NCBI GenBank assembly: GCA_028285445.1
Contig: JANQPQ010000023.1
Location: 1-64,000 of the forward strand
Length of the DNA stretch: 64,000 nt
Source: Cyclobacteriaceae bacterium
GTDB taxonomy: Bacteria; Bacteroidota; Bacteroidia; Cytophagales; Cyclobacteriaceae
Reading direction: 5' to 3'
Under the pieces are notes generated by a model. That model saw only the letters and a list, made by a program, of their open reading frames with translations. It made no database searches and was not told where the DNA came from. The translations under genes were made by a program, and so were the position numbers. This document shows positions 44,285-54,099 of the stretch, piece by piece (within the stretch, counting starts at the first letter, position 1; every line of letters starts with the position of its first letter).

Positions 44285-44875
44285 ATGAACCTAACCAAAA
44301 TCGCCTCTATAGTCCTGCTAATCGTTGCCGTTGTGCTGGCCTACTTCTTGGTTTCCAGCATAAGAACCGCAATTGAAGACGAACAAAGGATTGAGGCTGT
44401 AGAAGCAGCTGTAATTGAAAAGCTGGTAAGAATTCGGGACGCGCAGAAGGCATACCAGGCGGTTAATGGTGAATATGCGGATAGCTGGGAGAAACTGATA
44501 CAGTTTGTTGATACCGGAAGTTTTTATATCGTTCAAAGGTCTGAAGAAATTATTACGTTGGATTATGGTGCTGACAGTGTTGTAGTTCACCTTGATACAC
44601 TGGGAACTGTGCCAGTAATGGATTCATTGTTCTCCGCGGCCAAAGCTCCCAACTTCATCCTCGCTGACCTAGCGCTAATTCCTGGAAGTGATGGCCAGCG
44701 ATTCTCAATGTTCACAGAAAAAATTACCAAAAGTGGGGTTCTTGTTGACGTTATTGAAGTGGTAGATACAGCCCCCGTAAACCCCAACCGAAAAGAAAGT
44801 AACGAAGCAAGGAATAGGAAACCACTAAGATTTGGCTCCAGAACTGACGTAACAACCGCCGGAAACTGGGAGTAA
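44285..44875 (+). CDS. Single-pass membrane protein with pilin-like N-terminal half
   Basis: 196 residues. One membrane helix (about 5-25) continues into a long helix (about 26-60). The segment RIRDAQKAYQAVNGEYADSW resembles the start of the globular domain in type IV pilins and pseudopilins (Q..Y...G.Y..S...L). There is no prepilin peptidase site before the helix, so it would not be processed like a true pilin. The C-terminal 30 residues are polar and basic. No named family recognised. A DUF3822 gene follows after 4 bases. Confidence 0.55.
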   Translation: MNLTKIASIVLLIVAVVLAYFLVSSIRTAIEDEQRIEAVEAAVIEKLVRIRDAQKAYQAVNGEYADSWEKLIQFVDTGSFYIVQRSEEIITLDYGADSVVVHLDTLGTVPVMDSLFSAAKAPNFILADLALIPGSDGQRFSMFTEKITKSGVLVDVIEVVDTAPVNPNRKESNEARNRKPLRFGSRTDVTTAGNWE

Positions 44876-44879
44876 CAAT

Positions 44880-45767
44880 TTGAAAACTACCACCGCCAAT
44901 TACAAGCTAATAAAGCGAATTAAGGATGATAAGTTTGACGTTGACGACTTACATCACTACAACCTCTCAGTGCAAATTGGCGTCCGTGACTTTCAACTTT
45001 GTGTAATTGATACCCGAGACAGCAGGTGCCTGGTTTTAGAAGACTACGTAGTTGCAAAAGTTTCTTCTTATTCAGAACTGCTTGAAAACCTCAAGATACT
45101 TTTTGATGATCACCAACTTCTCAAGGCCGGATTTTGGAAAGTGGTAAAGGTATCATTCAAGAATAATAAATACTCCTTCATTCCAACCTCTTTATTTGAT
45201 AAGGATTCACTATACGAATACCTCAGTGTTAATTGCAAGGTTAACCCTATCAGCGAGGAATTTCACTACTACAAGCACATCAAGTCTGACGTAGTAAATG
45301 TGTTTGCCGTAAATCGTGAACTAAGTATCTGGGTGCAGGAGCTTTACCCCAATGCTCAGGTTGTTCTCACGCATCAAGCCAGTACACTAATTGAGGGTGT
45401 GCTAAAGCAAGACCAGGGCTTTTCAGAAAATACGCTTTTTCTTTACATAGACAGATTTAAGCTTCACCTAATTGCGACTAAGAATAAGGGGCTGGCCTAT
45501 TACAATCAGTTTCCAATTAAGCAATTCGCTGATTATATGAAGTACATAACATTGGTGATGACTGGACTTCAGTATGATCAAAAAGCCAGCCATGTAGTAC
45601 TTTGGGGTTATATCGGAAAGCAATCACCACATTACAACGAGTTCTACAAGTTCATCAGGAATATATCTTTTGGTGACCGACCTCCTTACTTGAGCTACGG
45701 CTACATATTTGACGAAGTGCAAGATCATCACTTTTTCGACCTCTACAGTACCTATTTGTGCGACTAA
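44880..45767 (+). CDS. DUF3822 family protein
   Basis: 295 residues, no membrane segment. The N-terminal strands (LSVQIGVRDFQLCVID) and the second half (LFLYIDRFKLHLIATKNKGL) look like the paired beta-hairpins of the actin/ASKHA fold, as in PilM or GspL, but the ATP-binding glycines are not evident. DUF3822 proteins are widespread in Bacteroidota with unknown function. The start is TTG at 44880. It ends 6 bases before coaD and is coupled to the pilin-like gene upstream. Confidence 0.72.
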   Translation: MKTTTANYKLIKRIKDDKFDVDDLHHYNLSVQIGVRDFQLCVIDTRDSRCLVLEDYVVAKVSSYSELLENLKILFDDHQLLKAGFWKVVKVSFKNNKYSFIPTSLFDKDSLYEYLSVNCKVNPISEEFHYYKHIKSDVVNVFAVNRELSIWVQELYPNAQVVLTHQASTLIEGVLKQDQGFSENTLFLYIDRFKLHLIATKNKGLAYYNQFPIKQFADYMKYITLVMTGLQYDQKASHVVLWGYIGKQSPHYNEFYKFIRNISFGDRPPYLSYGYIFDEVQDHHFFDLYSTYLCD

Positions 45768-45773
45768 TAAGCT

Positions 45774-46226
45774 ATGAAAAGGGTAGCTATATTTCCCGGC
45801 TCATTCGATCCCTTTACTAACGGGCATTTCGACATTGTAAACAAAGGACTTAAGCTTTTTGACGAGGTGGTAATTGCCATTGGACACAATACCAATAAGC
45901 AGCGCTATTTCCCGGTTGAAGACATGATAGCAAAAATTGGAGAGGCATTTAATGATAATGAGCATATTAAGATTGTTGCTTACAGCGAATTGACGGTTAG
46001 CCTGGCAAGAAAACACAACGCCAAATTCCTGCTTCGGGGCCTTAGAAATACAACTGATTTCGAATATGAAAACAGCATCGCACAGGTTACAAAATATCTT
46101 GATAACGACCTGGAATCTGTGTTTTTGATCACCTCACCCCAATACGCCGCTATCAATTCTACGATTATCCGGGAGGTACACCGATATGGTGGTAAAGTTG
46201 ACGACCTCCTCCCTTACAAACTCTAG
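45774..46226 (+). CDS. coaD: Phosphopantetheine adenylyltransferase
   Basis: 150 residues. Transfers AMP from ATP to 4'-phosphopantetheine, the step before coenzyme A. The nucleotidyltransferase motif TNGH is at 15-18 within GSFDPFTNGHFDIV, and the C-terminal INSTIIREV motif replaces ISSTxxR. The TAG stop shares the palindrome CTAG with the stop of the convergent NUDIX gene. Confidence 0.96.
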   Translation: MKRVAIFPGSFDPFTNGHFDIVNKGLKLFDEVVIAIGHNTNKQRYFPVEDMIAKIGEAFNDNEHIKIVAYSELTVSLARKHNAKFLLRGLRNTTDFEYENSIAQVTKYLDNDLESVFLITSPQYAAINSTIIREVHRYGGKVDDLLPYKL

Positions 46227-46903
46227 TCTTCTAAAATTGTGCTTTTGTGGTATCGGTCAAATACGAAGTTTATAGACCGGTAAGAATCTTTTAAGGCATG
46301 AAATAACTCCTTGTGGTTCATAAATTTTGCCTGCTCAATTCCCTCCTTCTTTTGAGGAGCTAATTTCGAAATATTCTTTGCAGACATAGCGTACCAATTC
46401 GTTTTCTTGAGAATGTTATCGCCGCGCAACGTATAGGTGTGCCAAGTGGTGCAGACTTTGTGTTCTAACTTCACCGTTATATTGCATTCCTCCTCCACTT
46501 CTCTGACGGCCGCAGCTTTTGACTTTTCATCCTTTTCAACCTTACCTTTTGGCAAATCCCATTTCTGCAATCGATAGATCATGAGGATTTTATTGCCTCT
46601 CTTAACAATACCACCGGCTGCCTTAATAATCTTGAAATGCTGCTTAATAAAGGCCTTAGCCTCGGGGTAATCTGAAGCAACTAATGTCAGCGAATCAAGA
46701 TAGTTGAATGGATTTTCACCAATTAGCTTAAAAATACCAGCCAAATGCTCTGGCCCCACTTTCTTTACTAACACATTGTTGCTAAGCTGTACCGGAAGAA
46801 TCTTCTCCTTTTTAGCATTAATAATTGTTTGAAATATAACTCCCTCTTCTACTTTTTCGGGTGGAACAACATTGACGGGAGTGTCATTGATGAAAAGGCG
46901 CAT
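46223..46903 (-). CDS. NUDIX hydrolase with N-terminal extension
   Basis: 226 residues. An N-terminal region of about 90 residues of unknown fold precedes a NUDIX domain. The box runs from Gly120 (PKGKVEKDE) through Arg134-Glu135 to the glutamate pair at 138-139. The last glycine of the consensus is Asn141. Similar to two-domain NUDIX proteins of Bacteroidota; substrate unknown. Convergent with coaD and divergent from pyrE. Confidence 0.85.
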   Translation of the reverse strand: MRLFINDTPVNVVPPEKVEEGVIFQTIINAKKEKILPVQLSNNVLVKKVGPEHLAGIFKLIGENPFNYLDSLTLVASDYPEAKAFIKQHFKIIKAAGGIVKRGNKILMIYRLQKWDLPKGKVEKDEKSKAAAVREVEEECNITVKLEHKVCTTWHTYTLRGDNILKKTNWYAMSAKNISKLAPQKKEGIEQAKFMNHKELFHALKDSYRSINFVFDRYHKSTILED

Positions 46904-47012
46904 ACTTTAGTCCAGCGTTGAAAGAAGTCTATTGCGGCTTGTTTGAGATTGCATTAGCATTGCAAAAGAAGAAAATTAATTGGAACAAGCAAAATAGAAC
47001 TAAATTCGCGCT

Positions 47013-47660
47013 ATGAGCAACGTGTCGAATCAAGAGGTTGGGAAAAAAGTAGCTTCTCTGCTACTAGAAATTGAAGCAATTAAGTTGAGTATTGATAATC
47101 CCTTTAAATGGAGTTCAGGCTGGAATTCCCCGATTTATTGCGACAATCGCCTTTCGCTAAGTTACCCACAGGTTAGAGATTATGTAAAGTCAGCACTTTC
47201 AAATCTTGTTAGAGAAAAGTTTGATAATGTAGAGGCTATTGCCGGTGTTGCTACAGCGGGAATTCCCCAGGGAGCGCTGGTGGCTGATGCGCTTGATATT
47301 CCATTTATATATGTACGATCTAAGCCCAAAGGCCATGGTATGGAAAACCTAATTGAGGGCCGAGCTTTGGAAGGTCAGAAAGTTGTTGTTTTGGAAGATC
47401 TGGTATCTACTGGTGGCAGTTCCTTGAATGCTGTAAATGCCTTAAAGTCCGCTAATCTGCAGGTTCTGGGCATGGTAGCCATATTTACCTATGGCTTTCC
47501 TCTCGCGACAGAAAATTTTACGGCCAGCGGTGTCATCTTGCATTGTCTTAGTGATTATGAACACCTGCTTTCGGAGGCATTGGATCGGGACTATATTTCC
47601 AATGATCAGCTCACATCGCTTAAGAAATGGCGCGAGTCCCCAGAGACCTGGAGTAATTAG
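47013..47660 (+). CDS. pyrE: Orotate phosphoribosyltransferase
   Basis: 215 residues. Joins orotate and PRPP to form OMP in pyrimidine synthesis. The PRPP loop LEDLVSTGGSS is at 127-137, the N-terminal FKWSSGWNSPIYCDNR segment at 31-46, and the KPKGHG loop at 104-109 carries catalytic residues. The stop overlaps the stop of the convergent TIGR02757 gene by 4 bp. Confidence 0.96.
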   Translation: MSNVSNQEVGKKVASLLLEIEAIKLSIDNPFKWSSGWNSPIYCDNRLSLSYPQVRDYVKSALSNLVREKFDNVEAIAGVATAGIPQGALVADALDIPFIYVRSKPKGHGMENLIEGRALEGQKVVVLEDLVSTGGSSLNAVNALKSANLQVLGMVAIFTYGFPLATENFTASGVILHCLSDYEHLLSEALDRDYISNDQLTSLKKWRESPETWSN

Positions 47661-48427
47661 AACTTATCCTCCAACCCTAATCCAAAAAGAGCGAAGTCGT
47701 ATTTGACTGGATCCTCGATATCCAGCATTCTCAAATTCTCGGTTAATTGCACCGCTGTATGCCAATCAGTTTTCTTACGGGTAATCAGGCCAAGCCTTCT
47801 GGCAACCCTGTCCACATGTACATCGCAAGGACAAATCAGCTGGCTCATTTTTATCCTTTTCCACAAGCCGAAATCCACGCCACCCTTGTCTTCTCTAACC
47901 ATCCAGCGCAAAAACATATTGATTCTCTTACAAGCCGAATTCCTGGCAGGAGTAGCAATGTGCTTACGGGTTCTTGCCGGATAATCTTCCAGACTAAAGA
48001 ACAAATCATGAAATTCAGTTAGCGCGCTTTCCATGGCGTTTTCTCCAAGTAGCCCGCCAACAAAGGCATCTTCCAGGGATTGTTTCTCCAAATAGAAATT
48101 CTTTAGGAAGTGCACGAAATACAAAGTATCTGTGCTGTTAAAGGTGCGGTGTTTGAATTTCAGGAGGGTCTTAAGGTCACGATCCTGGTGATTGAGGATG
48201 AAATCGTGAGGGCTATTGTCCATCAACTGAAACAGCTCCCTGCATTTTGATATAATGGTCTTGCGCTGACCCCAGGCCAGGATGGCCGTCCAGAATGCAG
48301 TAATCTCAATATCTTCTTGTTTCGAGTAAGAATGGGGTATGCAGACCGGGTCGTTCTCAATGAACTCTAACCTGTTGTATTGCGCTACCTTGCTGTCAAG
48401 AAATTCCTTGAGGTCTTTTGAAACCAA
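47657..48427 (-). CDS. TIGR02757 family protein
   Basis: 256 residues, helical, no signal or membrane segment. The order of conserved blocks (ITAFWTAILAWGQRKTI, then KRINMFLRWMVREDKGGVDFGLWK, and PCDVHVDRVARRLGL) is that of TIGR02757. The HhH-like segment and the VHVDRVARRL helix resemble DNA glycosylases of the endonuclease III superfamily, but no iron-sulfur cysteines are present. Function not established. It lies 2 bases after the LysM gene. Confidence 0.82.
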   Translation of the reverse strand: MVSKDLKEFLDSKVAQYNRLEFIENDPVCIPHSYSKQEDIEITAFWTAILAWGQRKTIISKCRELFQLMDNSPHDFILNHQDRDLKTLLKFKHRTFNSTDTLYFVHFLKNFYLEKQSLEDAFVGGLLGENAMESALTEFHDLFFSLEDYPARTRKHIATPARNSACKRINMFLRWMVREDKGGVDFGLWKRIKMSQLICPCDVHVDRVARRLGLITRKKTDWHTAVQLTENLRMLDIEDPVKYDFALFGLGLEDKF

Positions 48428-48429
48428 AA

Positions 48430-49497
48430 TTAGGGGATGTAAGAGATCTCCACCCGAAAGTTTTTATTGATTGCCCCTAGCCTATCGTAGGCCGCTTTTG
48501 ATAAGCGGATCAATACATTCTTGTTGTCACCGGTTTCCGGTAGTTTGCCCAGTACTCGCACAAAAACTACGCGGTTGTTCATTTCATTACGAATTTGCAT
48601 GATGGTACCAACTTTGGCTGTGCGGTGAAGGGCAAGATACTTTTTGCTCTCAGTAGATCCATCAATTAATGATGCCAGACCATCTTCAACCAATCGTTTG
48701 TAATCACCAGTGCCTACAGTTCTTGGCTTATTGCGATCAGCCGTATTTACAACCTCCGGCTCTCGTGTCTTTTCTTCAGGCTCTTCCTCAACTTTAACTT
48801 CTTCCACCTCTTCCACTTCCTTTCCTTGCAGATCTGAATCATTTTCTACATCTACTTCGGATTCCGTAACCACCGGGCTGCTGCTATTTTCACCAGGCTC
48901 AATTACTCCCACTTTTAGTCTTTGTCCCCTGGATATACCTGAACCAGAGAGCTCATTCCACTCTTTAATTTGATCAATAGAGATGTTGTATTTTCGACTA
49001 ATCGCGAACAGCGTTTCCTGTGGCTCAACAATATGAATTTTGTCTTTTGGCCTCAGGTCGTTAGTATTCAAAGCAGAAATCCGGATTTCCTGCCCTACGT
49101 TCAAGGAGCTACTGGATAAGTCATTCCACTTTTTGAGGTCATCTACACTCACATTGTATAATCTTGATATGTAAAACAGCGTTTCAGATGGCTTAACTAC
49201 ATGCACTCCACCGGCTTTGCCAACAACGTTCTTCTTCACATATGGTATCCTCAAGGTGTCGTTAACCTCTAATCCTGATTTTGATCCGGGGTTATGCGTG
49301 AGAATTTCCTGTATGGGAACGCCGTATCGCCGTGATAGGGCGTAGAGTGTTTCTTTAGCCTCAATTTGATGCAATACAAATAATTGATCTCCTCGTCTTT
49401 CAAGACCTACCGAATCAATTTCATCGGCTTTAGCGACCAATGAAAGTGTACATACCAATAGTAGAATGAAGCTTGTTCTTAGATGCGCCTTATGCAT
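48430..49497 (-). CDS. LysM-repeat cell-wall protein with RlpA-like C-terminus
   Basis: 355 residues from the ATG at 49497, chosen because it puts a clean signal peptide (ending LSLVAKA) at the N-terminus. Three LysM repeats follow, each with an ETLY/ETLF...SR.Y/YN core and N(P/D/E) turn, at about 40-85, 100-143 and 152-195. Then comes a very acidic linker rich in Glu and Val. The C-terminal about 95 residues (from GTGDYKRLVEDGLAS) look like a double-psi beta-barrel as in RlpA. A peptidoglycan-binding protein of the periplasm; no catalytic residue is obvious. Confidence 0.83.
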   Translation of the reverse strand: MHKAHLRTSFILLLVCTLSLVAKADEIDSVGLERRGDQLFVLHQIEAKETLYALSRRYGVPIQEILTHNPGSKSGLEVNDTLRIPYVKKNVVGKAGGVHVVKPSETLFYISRLYNVSVDDLKKWNDLSSSSLNVGQEIRISALNTNDLRPKDKIHIVEPQETLFAISRKYNISIDQIKEWNELSGSGISRGQRLKVGVIEPGENSSSPVVTESEVDVENDSDLQGKEVEEVEEVKVEEEPEEKTREPEVVNTADRNKPRTVGTGDYKRLVEDGLASLIDGSTESKKYLALHRTAKVGTIMQIRNEMNNRVVFVRVLGKLPETGDNKNVLIRLSKAAYDRLGAINKNFRVEISYIP

Positions 49498-49515
49498 TAT
49501 CAACTGCAATTTCCA

Positions 49516-49523
49516 CAAAGATA
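49516..49523 (-). promoter_or_regulatory. Likely -7 promoter element of the LysM gene
   Basis: Minus-strand TATCTTTG (49523-49516) is a perfect TAnnTTTG, 18 bases before the chosen ATG at 49497. This supports that start over the upstream in-frame ATG at 49539, which would lie before the promoter. No clear -33. Confidence 0.4.
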
Positions 49524-49653
49524 AAAAAGAAACTATCAATTATTTTGCCAGTGCTCAAAGAGGCTAGTAGCAAATTTCTTAATTTTAGATACGAATTAAA
49601 TGGCTGAATATTTCCGTAGATAAGCAGAAAAATCAGTCGCAACCAGAGTATAA

Positions 49654-51003
49654 ATGGCTAGAAGACAAATTGTGGTGAAATTCCTGGTGGTGTTATTACT
49701 TCTTTTTCAAGTTAATGCATTACTGGCACAGGAAAGGAAAAAGGTGATGTTGATGGAGATCAAGGCCGAAATTGATCCCCGTATGAACCGCTATGTAGAT
49801 CTGGCTCTGCAACATGCGGATGCCACCAGCCCGGATTTGATCATAATAGAGATGGACACCTACGGCGGCGCATTAAATGATGCAGATGACATTCGTACGA
49901 TGATACTGGAGTATGAAACTCCTATTCATGTATTCATAAATAAAGATGCTGCTTCCGCCGGAGCCCTTATTTCCATAGCCTGCGATAGTATCTACATGGC
50001 AGCCGGAGCCTCAATTGGAGCGGCAACAGTTGTTACTGCTGATGGCAGTGCGGCACCTGACAAATATCAATCTTACATGCGGTCTATCATGAGATCTACA
50101 GCAGAGGCCAAGGGCAGAAACCCGCAAATAGCCGAGGCCATGGTTGACGAGGACCTCGAGGTTGACTCCATATCAGATTTGGGGCAAGTAATTACTTTTT
50201 CTACTTCTGAAGCCATCAAATACGGATTCTGCGAAGGCCAACGGGAAAGTGTAGATGACGTGCTTGCGCAGTTAGGAATAGAGGACTACGAAATTGAAAC
50301 TTTCACTATAAGCAGCGCTGAGAAGGTAATAGCCTTCTTCTTAAACCCCTTTGTTTCAGGTATCTTGATCTTAGTAATTGTGGGTGGCATCTATTTCGAA
50401 CTCCAAACCCCTGGCGTAGGATTTCCAATTCTTGCTGCTGCAATCGCGTTGATTCTTTACCTCACACCGTATTACTTGAATGGCTTAGCTGAAAATTGGG
50501 AAATAGCCATGTTCATGGTTGGTTTGATACTTATTGCCCTGGAGATTTTTGTAATCCCAGGTTTTGGCATTGCTGGTATTGCTGGCATCACCATGACTGT
50601 AAGTTCACTAGTACTTGTAATGGTGAACAATGACGTCTTCGACTTCTCTTTTGTACCCAGTGGAGACATTTTCGTAGCAGTAAGCACCACCCTGGCTGGA
50701 ATGTTCGGTAGTATAATAGTAATGTTTATCGGCGGAGTGCGGCTAACAAATAGTGCGGTGTTCAAGAGAATTTCACTCGAAACCGTTCAAGATAGCTCAG
50801 AGGGCTATGTGTCTAAATTCAGGGAAGGCTCGTTGATTGGAAAGAAAGGTAAAGCCTACACCGTATTGAGGCCCAGCGGAAAGGTAATGATCGACGACGA
50901 CCTGTACGATGCCTATACTCGTGGTGGTTACATCCCAAAAGATGCCAATATTGTTGTAATAGCAGAAGAGGGCACCTCACTTAAGGTAAAAGAAGACGAA
51001 TAG
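49654..51003 (+). CDS. NfeD-family ClpP-class membrane serine protease
   Basis: 449 residues. Signal peptide (about 1-25), then a ClpP/SppA-like domain with DTYGG at 68-72 and the nucleophile Ser101 in AASAGA. Several membrane helices (about 228-330) follow, and a cytoplasmic OB-fold NfeD domain (about 385-445, GKKGKAYTVLRPSGKV). This is the long NfeD type, a membrane protease linked to SPFH proteins, though no stomatin gene is next to it. kdsB starts 1 base after its stop. Confidence 0.9.
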   Translation: MARRQIVVKFLVVLLLLFQVNALLAQERKKVMLMEIKAEIDPRMNRYVDLALQHADATSPDLIIIEMDTYGGALNDADDIRTMILEYETPIHVFINKDAASAGALISIACDSIYMAAGASIGAATVVTADGSAAPDKYQSYMRSIMRSTAEAKGRNPQIAEAMVDEDLEVDSISDLGQVITFSTSEAIKYGFCEGQRESVDDVLAQLGIEDYEIETFTISSAEKVIAFFLNPFVSGILILVIVGGIYFELQTPGVGFPILAAAIALILYLTPYYLNGLAENWEIAMFMVGLILIALEIFVIPGFGIAGIAGITMTVSSLVLVMVNNDVFDFSFVPSGDIFVAVSTTLAGMFGSIIVMFIGGVRLTNSAVFKRISLETVQDSSEGYVSKFREGSLIGKKGKAYTVLRPSGKVMIDDDLYDAYTRGGYIPKDANIVVIAEEGTSLKVKEDE

Positions 51004-51004
51004 T

Positions 51005-51727
51005 TTGGAGGTAATTGGTATCATTCCAGCGCGATTCGCTTCAACCAGATTTCCAGGCAAAGCCCTGGTGGATATTCGGGGAAAAAGCATGGTGCAGCGA
51101 GTCTACGAGCAGGCGTCGAAGTCCCAACTAGAAAAGGTCATTGTCGCCACAGATAATCAGAATATTCTAGACCATGTAACCGGTTTTGGAGGGATGGCAG
51201 TCATGACTTCAGAATCTCATCTAAATGGCACTGAGAGATGCCTTGAAGCACTTGAAAAAGAATCTCAACATTGGGATTACGTGGTAAACATCCAGGGGGA
51301 TGAGCCCTTTATTGCTCCGGAACAAATTAACCTTCTTTGTCAACTGCTAGATAACTCTGTAGAGATAGCCACATTAATTAAAGAAATTTCAAACCAACAA
51401 GAATTGACATCACAGCATGTTAACAAAGTGGTGGTAGGCCAAAATATGAATGCACTGTATTTCAGCAGACAAACTATCCCCTATCAAAGAATTCCCCAAG
51501 AGGAGTGGACCAGTAAGCATACTTATTACAAGCATATTGGCATCTATGCCTACAGACAAGATGTGTTAAAGGAAATCTGCAAACTTGATCCAACGCCCCT
51601 TGAACTGGCAGAAAAATTGGAACAATTGCGGTGGCTTGAAAATGGCTACTCAATCAGAACTGCCGTAACAGATATAGATAGCAACGGCATTGATACTCCT
51701 GAGGATTTAGAACGACTACTTAAATAA
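51005..51727 (+). CDS. kdsB: 3-deoxy-manno-octulosonate cytidylyltransferase
   Basis: 240 residues. Activates Kdo as CMP-Kdo for lipopolysaccharide inner core. The nucleotide loop IIPARFASTRFPGKAL is at 5-20 and the NIQGDEPF motif near 95-102. The start is TTG at 51005; this gives the exact family N-terminus (MEVIGIIPAR), and no ATG is available near it. It shows that the cell makes Kdo-containing LPS, in line with the lpx genes at 28-31 kb. Confidence 0.95.
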   Translation: MEVIGIIPARFASTRFPGKALVDIRGKSMVQRVYEQASKSQLEKVIVATDNQNILDHVTGFGGMAVMTSESHLNGTERCLEALEKESQHWDYVVNIQGDEPFIAPEQINLLCQLLDNSVEIATLIKEISNQQELTSQHVNKVVVGQNMNALYFSRQTIPYQRIPQEEWTSKHTYYKHIGIYAYRQDVLKEICKLDPTPLELAEKLEQLRWLENGYSIRTAVTDIDSNGIDTPEDLERLLK

Positions 51728-51753
51728 AAGAGTAGATCAGAAACCTCACAGTG

Positions 51754-54099
51754 CTATTCCTCTCTTAGGTGTTCCATGGGATTTGTAAAAAGTACCTGCC
51801 TCATCAAAGTAGAGATCGTCAGAAATACAATCAACAGTAAGATCATCGTTCCAGTTACGGCCGTGGAAATGCTGAATTTTAGGTAGTAAGTATATAGTGA
51901 GTCCAGGGCGTAGCTAACCAAAACATAACCCAATGGCAAGGCGATAGTAAATGCTATGGCTAACATAAAACCTAGATCTTTGTTCATAATCCTCAGCAGG
52001 TCGGTGGATGTAGCCCCTATAACCTTTCTGATACTATACTCCTTATATCGCTGAATATTCCTTAGAGACTGCATGCCAACCAAACCCATACAGGAAAGGA
52101 CAATCGCCAGCAATGCCACAATTGAGATAATCTTGCCATGATTGCTCACTTTGTTTAAATAATCGTCAAAAACATCATCCTGAAAAACGCCCCTGTATAC
52201 CTGGTTTGGCACTACTTCCTTCCAGGCTTGCCTCAGAAATTCATTTACCTTGCTACCATTTCCGGGGGTTGTTCTTACTAATGCATGATTAAACTCATTC
52301 TCCTCACCTACAAATAGAAACATAGGAGTAATGCGATGATAAAATGGGTAAAAATGAAAATCCTTGATGACCCCGGCAATTCGATATACGATTGTGTCAT
52401 TCATTCTGAAGGTGAATTCTTCATAACCGTCATGAAGCTGGTATTCCTCAACAAAGGCTTCATTAACAACTACCATATTCTCCTTGTCATTGGCACTTTG
52501 AGTATTCAGTTTTCTCCCATCCTTGATATGCATGCCCATAACTTCCAGGTAATCATCTCCGATGCCGAGGTTATATACACTTTCCTCGTCGTCATTCACT
52601 ACCATTGAGGTCCACCCCATAGCAACACCCACATGGTTTACTGAACGGCTAACAGCGATGACATCGGGATGACTCTCGGCCTTGGTGAGCAGGGCGTCTA
52701 ACTGTTGACCATAAACCCAGGACAATGCAATTACTTGTTCCTGATTGTAACCCCAGTCACGTGCCTTGAGGTAATCTACATTGGCCAGGAAGCCAACACT
52801 TGCCAGTACACAAATGGTGGTTAGGACAAGCTGCATCGTCATAAACAGTCTTGTAACCGAATGACGTTGATTTTTCAGCTTTCCTTTTAGTACTGTTGCT
52901 GGATGAAATGATGAAATATAAATCGAAGGATAAATGGAGGAGACAATAGCAAGGAATAGAATAATAGCTAAGGCAAATGCTCCAGTAGCAAAGGATGGGC
53001 TTAATCTTAGGTTGGTATTGAGCAATTCGTTAAAGCTGCCAATAAATACTGACCCGGCAAGTACCCAACCCAGACCAAGAGCGATAGTAGCATAAATAAT
53101 GTTTTCAAAAACGAACTGGGAAATAAGCGTTCTTCTGGCAGACCCTAACATCTTTCTAATACCAATCTCCTTTAAGCGTGCGCCACCAGAGGCAAGCGCA
53201 ATGTTTATGTAATTCAAGCAAGCCAGAACAATAAGAAAAGAAGTTAGACCAAATAAAGAGTTGCGCTCAAGGCGAGTGCCACTCTGTACCATAGTACCGT
53301 TTAAATCTTCTGCGCGAATTGCTAATTCTGTTAGGGGAACAAGTGGAAATCCGGTTGCCTTCCATTGCGGGTCTGCCTCATTCTGAATTTTTAAGATAGC
53401 CGGCATGCTGGATTGTACTACATCTGACATTTTTCCATCATAAAGCTGCACAAACGTCACCGCAGTTTCAGTCCAGTCCTGTTCATCATAATATTCTTGA
53501 TTAAAAAGCACCCCGATAGGAATGACTACCTCTGGGGTGAAACTCGCGCTTTCCGGAAAGCTCTCAAAAACTCCCAATACTTCTAATTGCAAGTTGTCAG
53601 ATTCTTGCGGGGAATTTAGAAGATTACCAACTGGGTTGGCCTCACCGAAGTATTTCTTGGCAATTGCCTCTGAGAGAACAACTCCAGGTATTTCACCAAA
53701 TCTTTTTGCTGAACCCCACTTCAATGGGAAAGTGAACATTTCGAAAAACTCAGCATCAGCAAAATATGCTGAATTATCTAACAGGTCAGCATCTTTTAAA
53801 AAAGCAATATCCCCATCAATAATGCGGCATGTCGCTTCGACTTGAGAAAACCCCTCTGATAAAGCCCTGGCCAGTGGTAAAGGACTATCGCCCCAGACTG
53901 CGTTTTTTTGAGCTTGTGCCACCAAAAACAACCGCTCTCGATTAACATGGAAGTCGTCCATGGTATATTGCACCTTTAAATACTGATAGGTAATTAGGCT
54001 ACACCCCAAAGCAAGGGAAAAGCCCAAAATGTGAATCGCTGAGATAAGCGGTTGCTTTCGGATCAAGCGAAAAGCAGTAAGCAAGTAGTTCTTAATCAT
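51754..54099 (-). CDS. FtsX/MacB-type ABC transporter permease
   Basis: 781 residues. Two MacB-like halves: an N-terminal membrane helix (about 15-40), a periplasmic domain, a helix cluster (about 285-400), a second periplasmic domain and three terminal helices (about 665-775). Conserved GIRKMLGSARRTLISQF and SIRKVIGATSTDLLRI segments precede the helix clusters of each half. Such duplicated permeases are numerous in Bacteroidota and are linked to export or antimicrobial defence. No ATPase gene is adjacent. Single gene, convergent with kdsB. Confidence 0.88.
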   Translation of the reverse strand: MIKNYLLTAFRLIRKQPLISAIHILGFSLALGCSLITYQYLKVQYTMDDFHVNRERLFLVAQAQKNAVWGDSPLPLARALSEGFSQVEATCRIIDGDIAFLKDADLLDNSAYFADAEFFEMFTFPLKWGSAKRFGEIPGVVLSEAIAKKYFGEANPVGNLLNSPQESDNLQLEVLGVFESFPESASFTPEVVIPIGVLFNQEYYDEQDWTETAVTFVQLYDGKMSDVVQSSMPAILKIQNEADPQWKATGFPLVPLTELAIRAEDLNGTMVQSGTRLERNSLFGLTSFLIVLACLNYINIALASGGARLKEIGIRKMLGSARRTLISQFVFENIIYATIALGLGWVLAGSVFIGSFNELLNTNLRLSPSFATGAFALAIILFLAIVSSIYPSIYISSFHPATVLKGKLKNQRHSVTRLFMTMQLVLTTICVLASVGFLANVDYLKARDWGYNQEQVIALSWVYGQQLDALLTKAESHPDVIAVSRSVNHVGVAMGWTSMVVNDDEESVYNLGIGDDYLEVMGMHIKDGRKLNTQSANDKENMVVVNEAFVEEYQLHDGYEEFTFRMNDTIVYRIAGVIKDFHFYPFYHRITPMFLFVGEENEFNHALVRTTPGNGSKVNEFLRQAWKEVVPNQVYRGVFQDDVFDDYLNKVSNHGKIISIVALLAIVLSCMGLVGMQSLRNIQRYKEYSIRKVIGATSTDLLRIMNKDLGFMLAIAFTIALPLGYVLVSYALDSLYTYYLKFSISTAVTGTMILLLIVFLTISTLMRQVLFTNPMEHLREE

